A stretch of 16,920 nucleotides of DNA from Claveliimonas sp963592205 (GCA_963592205.1 CAVAVU010000067.1:1-16920); one strand, 5' to 3'. Numbered from the stretch's first letter, positions 7,754-14,623 are shown. Translations and numbers: made by a program. The notes: generated by a model from the letters alone, not told the origin.

Positions 7754-7792
7754 ATTTTCGACATATGACGGAAATATTTTTGGAGGACTGAT

Positions 7793-8572
7793 ATGGCAAG
7801 ACCAAGCAAATGTAGAAAAATATGTTCTGAACCTGTATACGACAGTTTCAGACCAGAAGGATTCCCTTCCGATGGTACAATCTGCCTGACACTGGATGAG
7901 TTTGAAGCTATACGCCTGATTGACCTGGAACATTTTACACACGAAAAATGTGCAAAACAAATGGAAATCTCCCGTACAACCGTTACAGAAATCTATGAAT
8001 CTGCCCGATATAAAATCGCAGACAGTCTGATTCATGGAAAAGCTCTGCTGATATCCGGCGGACATTATCGCCTGTGCCAGGGTGATACTTCTTCACATTG
8101 CTTCACTCGATGCACATCGGTGTACGATTCCGTCGCAACATCAATCATTGAGAAAAAGGAGAATGTAACTATGAGAATTGCAGTAACTTATGAAAACGGT
8201 ATGATTTTCCAGCATTTTGGACATACCGAGACATTCAAATTATACGATATTGAAAATGAACAGATTACAGGAACACAGATTGTATCCACAAACGGTCAGG
8301 GACACGGTGCATTATCCGGATTTCTGACACACGCTCAGGTCGACGTTCTGATCTGCGGAGGTATCGGCGGCGGTGCGCAGGCTGCACTTGCTGAAGCAGG
8401 CATCAAATTATACGGTGGTGTGTCTAGCTCTGCTGACGAAGCAGTCAATGCATATCTTGCAGACGGATTGAACTATAATCCTGATGTGCAATGTTCTCAC
8501 CACAGCCATAACCATTCCTGCGGCGAGCATCATTGTGGAGAAAACAAACACGGCTGTACCGGAAATCACTAA
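7793..8572 (+). CDS. DUF134 helix-turn-helix protein fused to a NifX/NifB-type cofactor-binding domain with His/Cys tail
   Basis: The 259-residue protein has three parts. Residues 1-95 are a DUF134 domain, with the typical MARPSKCRKIC start, the LTLDEFEAIRLIDLE stretch (33-47) and a helix-turn-helix (about 52-78). Residues 127-230 are a dinitrogenase iron-molybdenum cofactor-binding (NifX/NifB C-terminal-like) domain, with QHFGHTETF (140-148) and ICGGIGGGAQAAL (187-199). Residues 234-259 hold eight His and four Cys, a likely metal-binding tail. DUF134 proteins are presumed DNA binders; NifX-like proteins carry Fe-S or metal-cofactor precursors. GGAGG 6 bp upstream supports the first ATG. A second strong start lies inside at codon 127. 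No nif structural genes are present, so nitrogen fixation is not implied. A metal- or sulfur-responsive regulator is one reading. Confidence 0.88.
   Translation: MARPSKCRKICSEPVYDSFRPEGFPSDGTICLTLDEFEAIRLIDLEHFTHEKCAKQMEISRTTVTEIYESARYKIADSLIHGKALLISGGHYRLCQGDTSSHCFTRCTSVYDSVATSIIEKKENVTMRIAVTYENGMIFQHFGHTETFKLYDIENEQITGTQIVSTNGQGHGALSGFLTHAQVDVLICGGIGGGAQAALAEAGIKLYGGVSSSADEAVNAYLADGLNYNPDVQCSHHSHNHSCGEHHCGENKHGCTGNH
8153..8173 (+). promoter_or_regulatory. Internal ribosome binding site and ATG for the NifX-like half
   Basis: AAAAAGGAG (8153-8161) lies 9 bases before the in-frame ATG at 8171, which is codon 127, exactly where the NifX-like domain begins (MRIAVTYENG). The stretch that encodes it is a low-conservation linker (IIEKKENVT). 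This is the layout of a normal gene start, so a separate domain of 133 residues with the metal-binding tail is likely made as well as the fusion. Confidence 0.7.
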
Positions 8573-8587
8573 TTTTTAGGAGATATT

Positions 8588-9001
8588 ATGAACATCAAAT
8601 ATACAACCGAAAAAATATTTACCGAAGATCAATTACAGGAATTGTTTTTATCCGTAGGATGGTTATCTGGAAAATATCCAAAGCGACTGCATAAGGCAAT
8701 GTTGCACTCTTCTACCGTAATCTCCGCATGGGCCGGGGAACAGCTGGTGGGACTTGTCCGTGTGCTGGATGACAGCGAACTGGTTGCATTCATCCACTAT
8801 GTGCTGGTGTCACCTGATTATCAGGGATATGGTATCGCAAGTCACATGATTGAAATGGTAAAAGAAAAATACCAAAACTACTTATATATAGAAATCATGC
8901 CAGAAGAAAGCAAAAATGCCGGATTCTACCAGCGTCTTGGATTCAGTATTATGGAAGATGGCGTCGCAATGAAACGCAGCAACCTAAATAATCAAAGATA
9001 G
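8588..9001 (+). CDS. GNAT-family N-acetyltransferase
   Basis: The 137-residue protein shows the GNAT acetyl-CoA loop QGYGIA (79-84) after the VLVSPDY strand (72-78), and the closing AGFYQRLGFSIMEDGVAM segment (111-128). It transfers an acetyl group from acetyl-CoA to an unknown amine. An AGGAG site (8578-8582) precedes the ATG, which lies 15 bp after the DUF134-NifX stop, so the two are probably co-transcribed. Its stop is one base from the stop of the convergent methyltransferase gene. The substrate cannot be inferred. Confidence 0.88.
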   Translation: MNIKYTTEKIFTEDQLQELFLSVGWLSGKYPKRLHKAMLHSSTVISAWAGEQLVGLVRVLDDSELVAFIHYVLVSPDYQGYGIASHMIEMVKEKYQNYLYIEIMPEESKNAGFYQRLGFSIMEDGVAMKRSNLNNQR

Positions 9002-9002
9002 T

Positions 9003-9608
9003 TTATAAAATTTCAAGTACCACAATCCGCTCCCTTGAATCATCCCCTGGAAACAAATCACGGCAATCGATCTCATCTACAAATGACAACTCGTCTACTG
9101 TCATCAGATATGCGATATACTCATCTGATGGATAGTAGAAAAATAACTGCATGGATCTTGGACATGTATAATACGACTCCAGGATCCGTGCAATGACTTT
9201 CTGAAGTATCTCTACTGAAAATGGATTAAAAAAGTAAGCACAGTCTACCGACTCTGGCACCTGATAATATTCCGCATTCGCCAGTTCAAATGTCGTCCTG
9301 CCAGAAGACACTGCCGAAACCTGATTCTCCGCTGCCTTCTCATAAATCCGCTCATCATATTCTATTCCGATGGATGTGCATCTTGTCTGATAAGACAGGA
9401 AGAAGTCCACACGCCCCTTGCCACATCCATAATCCAGCACTGTATTCCCTTTTCGCATATATCCGGCATTCGCCAGACGCTCCAATACCGAATAAGGCGT
9501 CGGCTCATAAGGATAACGATACTGATCCGCATTGGAATCGTCTCGTCCCATTGTCCGGATATGCAGTAACTTGTCCCATCTTGTCTCGTTTTTATCTTCT
9601 CTCATCAT
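9003..9608 (-). CDS. Class I SAM-dependent methyltransferase
   Basis: The 201-residue protein has the SAM-binding motif I VLDYGCGKGRVDFFL (57-71), the acidic motif II GIEYDE (81-86) and a motif IV-like VDCAYFFNPFS (121-131). The conserved lead YEPTPYSVLERL (34-45) is shared by a clostridial group of unknown substrate. The ATG overlaps the stop of the esterase gene (TAATG), so its translation is coupled to that gene. A second ATG follows immediately (codon 2), so the exact start is uncertain by one codon. It may methylate a small molecule or a macromolecule; nothing here tells which. Confidence 0.85.
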   Translation of the reverse strand: MMREDKNETRWDKLLHIRTMGRDDSNADQYRYPYEPTPYSVLERLANAGYMRKGNTVLDYGCGKGRVDFFLSYQTRCTSIGIEYDERIYEKAAENQVSAVSSGRTTFELANAEYYQVPESVDCAYFFNPFSVEILQKVIARILESYYTCPRSMQLFFYYPSDEYIAYLMTVDELSFVDEIDCRDLFPGDDSRERIVVLEIL

Positions 9609-10297
9609 TATTCACCAACAGCCATCGAATTCCTTTGGCGAGCCTCTTTCCTGAATCTGCAAAAATGACCTCCTGCATTCCATTCCAGAATCACCTGCTC
9701 TGCTAACGGATCCATCTGTAGTATCCTTTCCTGCTCTCTGGTACGCTCTCCCACCGTTGCCATCACTTTATTCTTTATCTTCTCTTCTTTTCCACCAAGG
9801 CTCAAGTACACCATACATTTATGTTGAAGCTTATGTTCTCTCACATAAACATCCCACTCTTTGAACCACAACGATCCTGAACAGCATACAATTCCCGAAA
9901 ACACATCACATTCATATGCCACCCATAACGCAAATAAACCGGCAAGAGAATATCCCGCCAGCCAATATTCACAATCTTTGACATCATATGTTTTTTCGAT
10001 ATACGGAACACATTTCTCCGTCAGCCATCTCAAAGTCTCGCTTCCCTGTCCGGCAAATCCTTCTGTTCCAAACACAGCAGGTGCCTCCCAGGGTGAAAAA
10101 TCCCGATTCCAGTCTTCCACCTGAAATGCCACAAGTAGAAAATCTTTCTCCGATACTATTTCTAACAGTTCCTCCCACAAATGTTCCACTTCTTGCTCCT
10201 GATGCGGATACATTCCCCAGAAAATAACCGGACCTCCATGTCCATGTTCCGCGATGTGCAGTTGTATTCCATCTATAACCGTCTCTGTCATTTCCAT
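9608..10297 (-). CDS. Alpha/beta-hydrolase esterase
   Basis: The 229-residue protein has a serine hydrolase nucleophile elbow GYSLAG (115-120, Ser117) and a C-terminal His211 in AGGHFCRF. The intervening acid is not assigned with certainty. It resembles the putative-esterase (esterase D) group rather than true lipases. No signal peptide is seen, so it should be cytoplasmic. It sits 20 bp after a small membrane protein gene and overlaps the methyltransferase gene by one base. An esterase followed directly by a methyltransferase suggests joint action on one small molecule, but this is inference only. The ribosome site is weak. Confidence 0.8.
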   Translation of the reverse strand: MEMTETVIDGIQLHIAEHGHGGPVIFWGMYPHQEQEVEHLWEELLEIVSEKDFLLVAFQVEDWNRDFSPWEAPAVFGTEGFAGQGSETLRWLTEKCVPYIEKTYDVKDCEYWLAGYSLAGLFALWVAYECDVFSGIVCCSGSLWFKEWDVYVREHKLQHKCMVYLSLGGKEEKIKNKVMATVGERTREQERILQMDPLAEQVILEWNAGGHFCRFRKEARQRNSMAVGE

Positions 10298-10318
10298 ATT
10301 TTTTTACTCAGTCAATTG

Positions 10319-10579
10319 TTACTCGTCACCATTCCTATCTTCGTCATTCTTTAAAGCATCTGATACATTGCCATAAATTTCTGCCATATCCTTTGGTAGC
10401 TTCGTCACCAAATACATAATAGGAATCAGAAAAAATGTCGCTCCCAGAGATATTGCAAGAAAAAGCTGACTATATGGATTGCCTATAATCAACAGTATAA
10501 TGGTGATTATATAAAGTATTGGTATTATGATGGCACATAATAAAGCCACGATTTGCTTAAAATTCATTTTTCGTTTCAT
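10319..10579 (-). CDS. Small membrane protein with two transmembrane helices
   Basis: This 86-residue protein has a short basic N-terminus, two hydrophobic helices (about 9-33 and 38-58) with a short turn between, and a charged cytoplasmic-looking C-terminus. No family was recognised. It lies between the 289-residue anchored protein (33 bp) and the esterase (20 bp) on the same strand, which supports a real gene in an operon. It may partner the 289-residue protein in the membrane, though no motif shows this. Confidence 0.65.
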   Translation of the reverse strand: MKRKMNFKQIVALLCAIIIPILYIITIILLIIGNPYSQLFLAISLGATFFLIPIMYLVTKLPKDMAEIYGNVSDALKNDEDRNGDE

Positions 10580-10612
10580 ATATCTCCTTGGCTGCTTAAT
10601 ATTTTACTATTT

Positions 10613-11482
10613 CTACTGCGAATTCTCCCAATAATCATACGCATCATCATACCCTTCATCATAATCTCCATCTCCAAATTCTTCTGCCCATTCATCTGCA
10701 AAGTCATCCGGATCATCATAATCATATACATCGTATGGATCCATTCTCCACGAAGAGTAACTGCTGTCTGAGGTCGTTGAATCAGTTGAACCGATGTCAA
10801 GCATCCCACCAGATGAACCCGTACTGGTATCAGTTGTATCATTTTCTTCCTGCTTAACATTCACTGCTTCATCATCTACAAGAAGCCTTGGTTTCGTATC
10901 ACCCATGTCTAAACAGTACGTTGCGCCCTGAATGCCCTCAATTGTCATCTGCGTACTATGATCCTCATTGTCAATATATACTGCAATTATTTTATCCCCA
11001 AATTTAATCTCATGTCTATGATATTCTGGATCATATCTGGAATTCTTTACACCGCGTTCAATATCCATAAGTCGGATGAATGAATCATAACTTCCGTCCC
11101 TGGTATCTTGTGTATAAATCTGATTAATTTCTTCGCTCTGATATGAAACACCATAATAATAAACGTAGTCTGCATCTTCGTCTTCCTTTGTTCCAAAATA
11201 TTCATCGAAGATTTCATCTGCCCATTCCGTATATGTCACAGTAAGATCACCCACACCTGCAGTACGCATTCGTGTCTGCAGCTGCGCAGCATATTCTTTG
11301 ATATAATCTTCCGCTCTTTCATCTGCTTTCTTCTGCTCGACAGCAGCTTCCTTTCTTTCTTCTTCGTCAATTCCAGCTTTATATCTGGGATATATAACCT
11401 GTCCGAATATCAACAATATTACTATAACAGCTGTAAAAATGTAACATATTTTTCTAAGCTCTTTATCATACATCCAACTCAT
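10613..11482 (-). CDS. Membrane-anchored extracellular protein with acidic C-terminus, unknown function
   Basis: The 289-residue protein has one membrane helix (about 13-30) after a short charged N-terminus, then a charged helical stretch likely to form a coiled coil (about 38-72). A folded mixed domain follows (about 75-205), then a Ser/Thr/Gly-rich linker (about 213-245) and a very acidic Asp/Tyr/Glu-rich tail (about 246-289). The N-terminus-in topology would put most of it outside the cell. No known domain was recognised. An AGAGGA ribosome site fits the first ATG, though Met4 is an alternative. It shares an operon with the repeat protein and the two-helix protein. The acidic tail could bind calcium or other cations, but this is inference. 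Confidence 0.75.
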   Translation of the reverse strand: MSWMYDKELRKICYIFTAVIVILLIFGQVIYPRYKAGIDEEERKEAAVEQKKADERAEDYIKEYAAQLQTRMRTAGVGDLTVTYTEWADEIFDEYFGTKEDEDADYVYYYGVSYQSEEINQIYTQDTRDGSYDSFIRLMDIERGVKNSRYDPEYHRHEIKFGDKIIAVYIDNEDHSTQMTIEGIQGATYCLDMGDTKPRLLVDDEAVNVKQEENDTTDTSTGSSGGMLDIGSTDSTTSDSSYSSWRMDPYDVYDYDDPDDFADEWAEEFGDGDYDEGYDDAYDYWENSQ

Positions 11483-11551
11483 CTATTATATTCCTCTTCT
11501 GTTTGTGCGGTTATTTACATTTTCATCCCCTGAACAAAGTCTGCATCTTAA

Positions 11552-11743
11552 TTAATCATCATAATGCTTCCATCTCTCAAAAAATCCCGGATCGCTGTGA
11601 CCGGTTTTATGACCTTTTGCATCGTAATGATTTACTCCGCCAAAGAATCCTGGGCGACTCTCTCCAATCTTGTGTCCATTTGCATCATAATGAATCATTT
11701 CTCCAAAAAATCCCTGTCTGCTGTATCCTTCTTTTTTACTCAT
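11552..11743 (-). CDS. Small protein of 21-residue tandem repeats (GFFG-HYD-GHK type)
   Basis: The 63-residue protein is almost entirely a tandem repeat with a 21-residue period. Units start at residues 9, 30 and 51 and follow the pattern PGFFGxxxHYDAxGHKxGxS, with the third unit cut after HYDD. A very strong GAGGAGG ribosome site precedes the ATG. Aromatic and Gly residues at fixed spacing suggest short beta-hairpins, comparable to MORN- or YD-type repeats, but no family was confirmed. It is cytoplasmic by sequence and is the first gene of the small-protein operon, 69 bp upstream of the membrane protein gene. Function unknown. Confidence 0.7.
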   Translation of the reverse strand: MSKKEGYSRQGFFGEMIHYDANGHKIGESRPGFFGGVNHYDAKGHKTGHSDPGFFERWKHYDD

Positions 11744-11829
11744 AACAAGTTCCTCCTCTGTGATTTGTTATTTATTTCCTGAACTATGTACAGAATAACC
11801 CATCTGGTGTCCAATAATCTTCCCACCGC

Positions 11830-11891
11830 ATTATTTTTCACATTTGAGTTTATACTCAACAAAAACTAAGTATGCATCAACTGAGTATACA
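11830..11891 (-). promoter_or_regulatory. Promoter and GAGTATA motif cluster upstream of the repeat-protein gene
   Basis: The 193-bp gap at 11744-11936 holds no gene. Within it, a 6-bp perfect dyad with a 4-base loop (11844-11859, TTGAGT...ACTCAA) overlaps a possible minus-strand -35 (TTGAGT). An AATAAT -10 (11830-11835) follows 18 bp on. Two direct copies of ACT(A/G)AGTAT(G/A)CA lie at 11865-11876 and 11880-11891, 15 bp apart, and share the GAGTATA core with the dyad. The arrangement suggests a repressor or activator site. Confidence 0.4.
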
Positions 11892-11936
11892 AATTAACAC
11901 ATTAATTCTTCGCTATGCTTTATACACCGAATACTT

Positions 11937-12404
11937 TTACGTATGTTTTAAATGCGATCTACAGACACACTTGTTATTATCTCCATGTATATCATCATAC
12001 CACAACACGTTAAATACTCTCCCTGTCATATAGCCATACAATCTGTGATTTCCGGTAATCCGCAGTGAAATAAGTGATTCCGCTTCTATATATTTAGAAA
12101 TCAATCTGTCTTGTGCTATTTTATTTAAATCTTTTAAATCTAAAGAATGATTCTGCTTTTTATCACGTACAAGAATTTCACTCCACGTCTGTGTTTCCAA
12201 TGCCATTAATCTTGGAAATAGTTCTGTCCAAATTAACTCTCCTATATGCTCTTGTGAAAAAGCCCACATTTCCTGATCTGCATTTGCAAATGTCCACGCC
12301 GGATTTTGTGAATAATATTGCCCAGGATCTCCACCCTGAGCAATAATTTTCCCTTTTGGATTTTCTTTTTGTTTAATTTTCTTATCTTTCTTAGAGACCG
12401 CCAT
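11937..12404 (-). CDS. Putative toxin of a Panacea-type toxin-antitoxin pair
   Basis: The 155-residue protein overlaps the DUF4065 antitoxin gene by 14 bp and follows it, the usual layout of such two-gene modules. It has a basic N-terminus (1-20), a mid part ending in a charged helix (about 85-110), and a distinctive C-terminal block LRITGNHRLYGYMTGRVF (114-131) followed by VLWYDDIHG. That block recalls RelE/ParE-like ribosome-dependent toxins by eye, but catalytic residues cannot be assigned. Panacea antitoxins pair with many unrelated toxins, so the activity is open. No clear ribosome site precedes the ATG, as expected if translation is coupled to the antitoxin. The gene region is AT-rich. 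Confidence 0.6.
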   Translation of the reverse strand: MAVSKKDKKIKQKENPKGKIIAQGGDPGQYYSQNPAWTFANADQEMWAFSQEHIGELIWTELFPRLMALETQTWSEILVRDKKQNHSLDLKDLNKIAQDRLISKYIEAESLISLRITGNHRLYGYMTGRVFNVLWYDDIHGDNNKCVCRSHLKHT

Positions 12405-12822
12405 AATATACTGCCATGCTTTCTTTTGTAATCACATTCTTACATCCTGCACCTGAAGGAACGCCCTGTCTTGCACAAATCCAAGGATCTTCCATATGAG
12501 TCAACTGACTCAGCCACTGGGCATCATGCTTTCCATAGTGTTCAAGCACCCGATCTATTGTATCTTTCTGATTGGCAGAAAGATCACCTTCACCACCCTC
12601 TTCATCAATTGCACTTACTGAATATTTCCCCTTTGTCTTATAAAATAACTCCGGGCATACTGGTCCATTTGCCCATGCCTGAAAATCTTCTTCAAATAAT
12701 GGCGAATCGTCCCATACCAGAGACCAAGCCTGAAAATAATAACAAAGTTTTTGAAGTTTCATAGTGGACATATTGCCCATCTCCTCCAAGATATATTTTG
12801 CAGTATCATAGACATTTGCCAT
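12391..12822 (-). CDS. Panacea-domain (DUF4065) antitoxin
   Basis: The 143-residue protein carries the DUF4065 (GepA/SocA-like, Panacea) motifs: MKLQKLCYYFQAW (21-33), LFEEDFQAWANGPVCPELF (42-60) and LTHMEDPW (107-114). Such domains neutralise many different toxins by direct binding and may also act with the ClpXP protease. The ATG follows a GGCGGTG-like site. It is the first gene of a two-gene module with its own promoter. It lies next to a decayed adenosine deaminase gene and in AT-rich DNA, which fits a mobile defence or stability module that came in by transfer. Confidence 0.88.
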   Translation of the reverse strand: MANVYDTAKYILEEMGNMSTMKLQKLCYYFQAWSLVWDDSPLFEEDFQAWANGPVCPELFYKTKGKYSVSAIDEEGGEGDLSANQKDTIDRVLEHYGKHDAQWLSQLTHMEDPWICARQGVPSGAGCKNVITKESMAVYYGGL

Positions 12823-12850
12823 TTTTTCACCGCCCTTACATATTTTGTTT

Positions 12851-12883
12851 TGTTAGTATAACATAATTTTTATTGTTTATCCA
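12851..12883 (-). promoter_or_regulatory. Antitoxin-toxin promoter with palindromic operator
   Basis: On the minus strand TGGATA (12878-12883) and TATACT (12855-12860) are 17 bp apart and TG lies one base before the -10. A perfect odd-length palindrome, TGTTAGTATAACA (12851-12863), covers the -10. This is what one expects of an autoregulated toxin-antitoxin promoter. The Panacea protein has no obvious helix-turn-helix, so which protein binds is unknown. Confidence 0.55.
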
Positions 12884-12895
12884 GTATTTAACTTG

Positions 12896-13798
12896 TTAAT
12901 TTTTTGTGTCTATCTTCTTCAACAAGCTATCTTTCACATCATCCCCTGCAAATGCCGTCTCCACTGCATTTTGCATCATTTTCTGCACATCTTCATCACT
13001 CACGCCATCGTACTCTGCACGAATTCCAGTTCTTTTGTGAGGCTGGTATTGCTGACCGTGCGATTATCGGTATTGATACTTACTTTCAGCCCTGCATCCA
13101 GGAATTCTCGGAGTGGATACTCCTCTGTACCGCTTTCGTCTGAAGGTTACTGATCGGACACATTTCGATACCAATGCCTTTCTGCGCCAGTTCAGCTTGA
13201 AGTCCCCCATGTCCGCGCATGGCGATGCCATGACCGATACGTCCGGCTCCTGCTTCTACCGAATCTATAATATTCCGGACATTTCCGCACTCACCCGCAT
13301 TAAGAGTAAATGGCATGCCAAGTTTCTTTACGGTCTGAAATACATCCATGAATTCAGACATCGGATACAGTGCTTCTGCTCCTGCCAGATCTGCCGCACA
13401 GACGCCTTCCCCCAGATATTCTCTGGCAATTCGGAGCATCCGCAGATTCTCTTCCGCACTGTGATGCCGCATAGCGCAGGTGATAATGCCATATTCCACA
13501 CCAAAATCCTGTTTTCCCTGATTCATTCCGGCAATGACTGCCTCGATCACTTTCCGGCAGTCCATGTCCGAAGTCTCGGACAGAAGCGGAGCAAAACGGA
13601 TTTCCGCATAACATACATGTTCCTGATGCATACTGCGGAGCACATCATATCCAGCCTCCCGAAGTCCTCCGATACACTCAATTCTGCCTGTGATACCTTT
13701 CTGCCAAGTCTCTTTTCGATAAACTCCCGACTCAGTGAACCATCTAAATGACAGTGAAGTTCTACTTTCGGTAATGCAACTAATTCGCCTCTCTTCAT
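12896..13798 (-). pseudogene. add: Adenosine deaminase, broken by frameshifts
   Basis: The reading passes through four segments. It starts at 13798 with LPKVELHCHLDGSLS (9-23 of the first segment, holding the HxH zinc pair). Near 13664-13670 it shifts, and the region normally between the N-terminal part and GGLREAGYDVLRSM is missing. The long middle segment holds EIRFAP, AGECGN and GHGIAM, but the zinc ligand His of the usual HAGE motif is Asn (codon 13299-13301). Near 13126-13130 it shifts again to EEYPLREFLDAGLKV and INTDNRTVSNTSL. Near 13013-13017 it shifts once more to EYDGVSDEDVQKMM and ends at a TAA (12896-12898). About 300 codons remain against roughly 330 in intact relatives. Intact enzyme would deaminate adenosine to inosine; this one should be inactive. 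Confidence 0.85.
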
Positions 13799-13849
13799 AA
13801 TTAATCACCTCTCATCGCTTCTTTACATTTGTGATTCAAACTCATCATT

Positions 13850-14623
13850 TTATTTTATATTTTCTTTCACGATCCCCTGATATTCGTCCAGTACATTGAA
13901 CAGCATATCTCCGGAGCACACCGGTACTTCTGCAGTTGTGCCGTCAAGTTTCTCATATCGGTACAGATCCTCTGCCCGCGTCAGCACGAGCACCGGAACC
14001 ACCTCATATTCCGGTCCGAAGATTACTTCGAGATATGGACTGTATTTGGCAGCCTGACTGAGCTCATCCGGATCGATCTTGTCTTTCATTTTAAATTCCA
14101 GCGAAAAGACATAGCGGTCTGTGATCACCAGCACATCTGCATAAATGCGGATATATCTGGATCTGCGGATCCGTAGTTCAAATACGATTCCCCAGTTCTC
14201 ATACTGTACTCTGTCTGCTCCCATGATATCCAGATCAGCAAATAAACCTCTCATGACTTCTCTGGCATCCCGGAATGAATGGAACAATCCTCTGGTATCA
14301 TTGAGATTCCGTCCGATCTGCCTGCATCCAGCAAGCAGCATTGCAAACCATTCATCTTCATTAAGTTCCAGAAATTCTTTTACCGTTCCATAATACCCGC
14401 TGTAGTCCACAAGTCCCAGATGCGGACGTGCCTGACGGATCAATGCATGCCACCTATAATCCTTATCCTGGTAACAGAGATCCCGCATATAGGGTGATCG
14501 ATAAAGATAATGGTTCACCGTTTTACGGTCAATATGCAGTTCCTTTGCTATATCTCTGGCGCGGATTCCTTCACAAGATGCGATCTGTGAATAAATTCCA
14601 TACTCTGTTCTGTCTGTGCTCAT
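13850..14623 (-). CDS. Helix-turn-helix protein with PD-(D/E)XK nuclease-like domain
   Basis: The 257-residue protein starts with a helix-turn-helix (about 18-43, RARDIAKELHIDRKTVNHYL). A middle helical part follows, then a likely nuclease core: Asp163 (YADVLVITD), Glu176 and Lys178 (SLEFKM), and Gln190/Tyr194 (SQAAKY). The spacing D-12-E-x-K followed by QxxxY matches the PD-(D/E)XK fold, RecB-like group, and recalls the N-terminal part of DUF2075 proteins. The end (208-257) is not assigned. The target could be DNA, or the fold could serve as a regulator without cutting. It is the first gene upstream of the adenosine deaminase pseudogene, divergent from the DUF2974 hydrolase. The -10 (TATAAT) is on the minus strand at 14644-14649, with a poor -35. 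No partner methyltransferase is adjacent. Confidence 0.65.
   Translation of the reverse strand: MSTDRTEYGIYSQIASCEGIRARDIAKELHIDRKTVNHYLYRSPYMRDLCYQDKDYRWHALIRQARPHLGLVDYSGYYGTVKEFLELNEDEWFAMLLAGCRQIGRNLNDTRGLFHSFRDAREVMRGLFADLDIMGADRVQYENWGIVFELRIRRSRYIRIYADVLVITDRYVFSLEFKMKDKIDPDELSQAAKYSPYLEVIFGPEYEVVPVLVLTRAEDLYRYEKLDGTTAEVPVCSGDMLFNVLDEYQGIVKENIK

Noticed and set aside
7736..8065. Open frame of 109 codons on the minus strand opposite the DUF134 domain
   Set aside because: It is antisense to a well-supported gene with a ribosome site and family motifs, and its own translation shows no recognisable family.
7793..8572. Evidence for nitrogen fixation
   Set aside because: The NifX-like domain is common in non-fixing anaerobes, and no nifHDK or nifB gene is present in the window.
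11893..11906. ATTAA-CACA-TTAAT hairpin as terminator of the toxin gene
   Set aside because: The stem is only five A-T pairs and is not followed by a convincing T tract on the minus strand.
12893..13751. Plus-strand open frames across the adenosine deaminase region
   Set aside because: The minus strand encodes clear deaminase motifs in successive frames; the plus-strand frames are their shadows.
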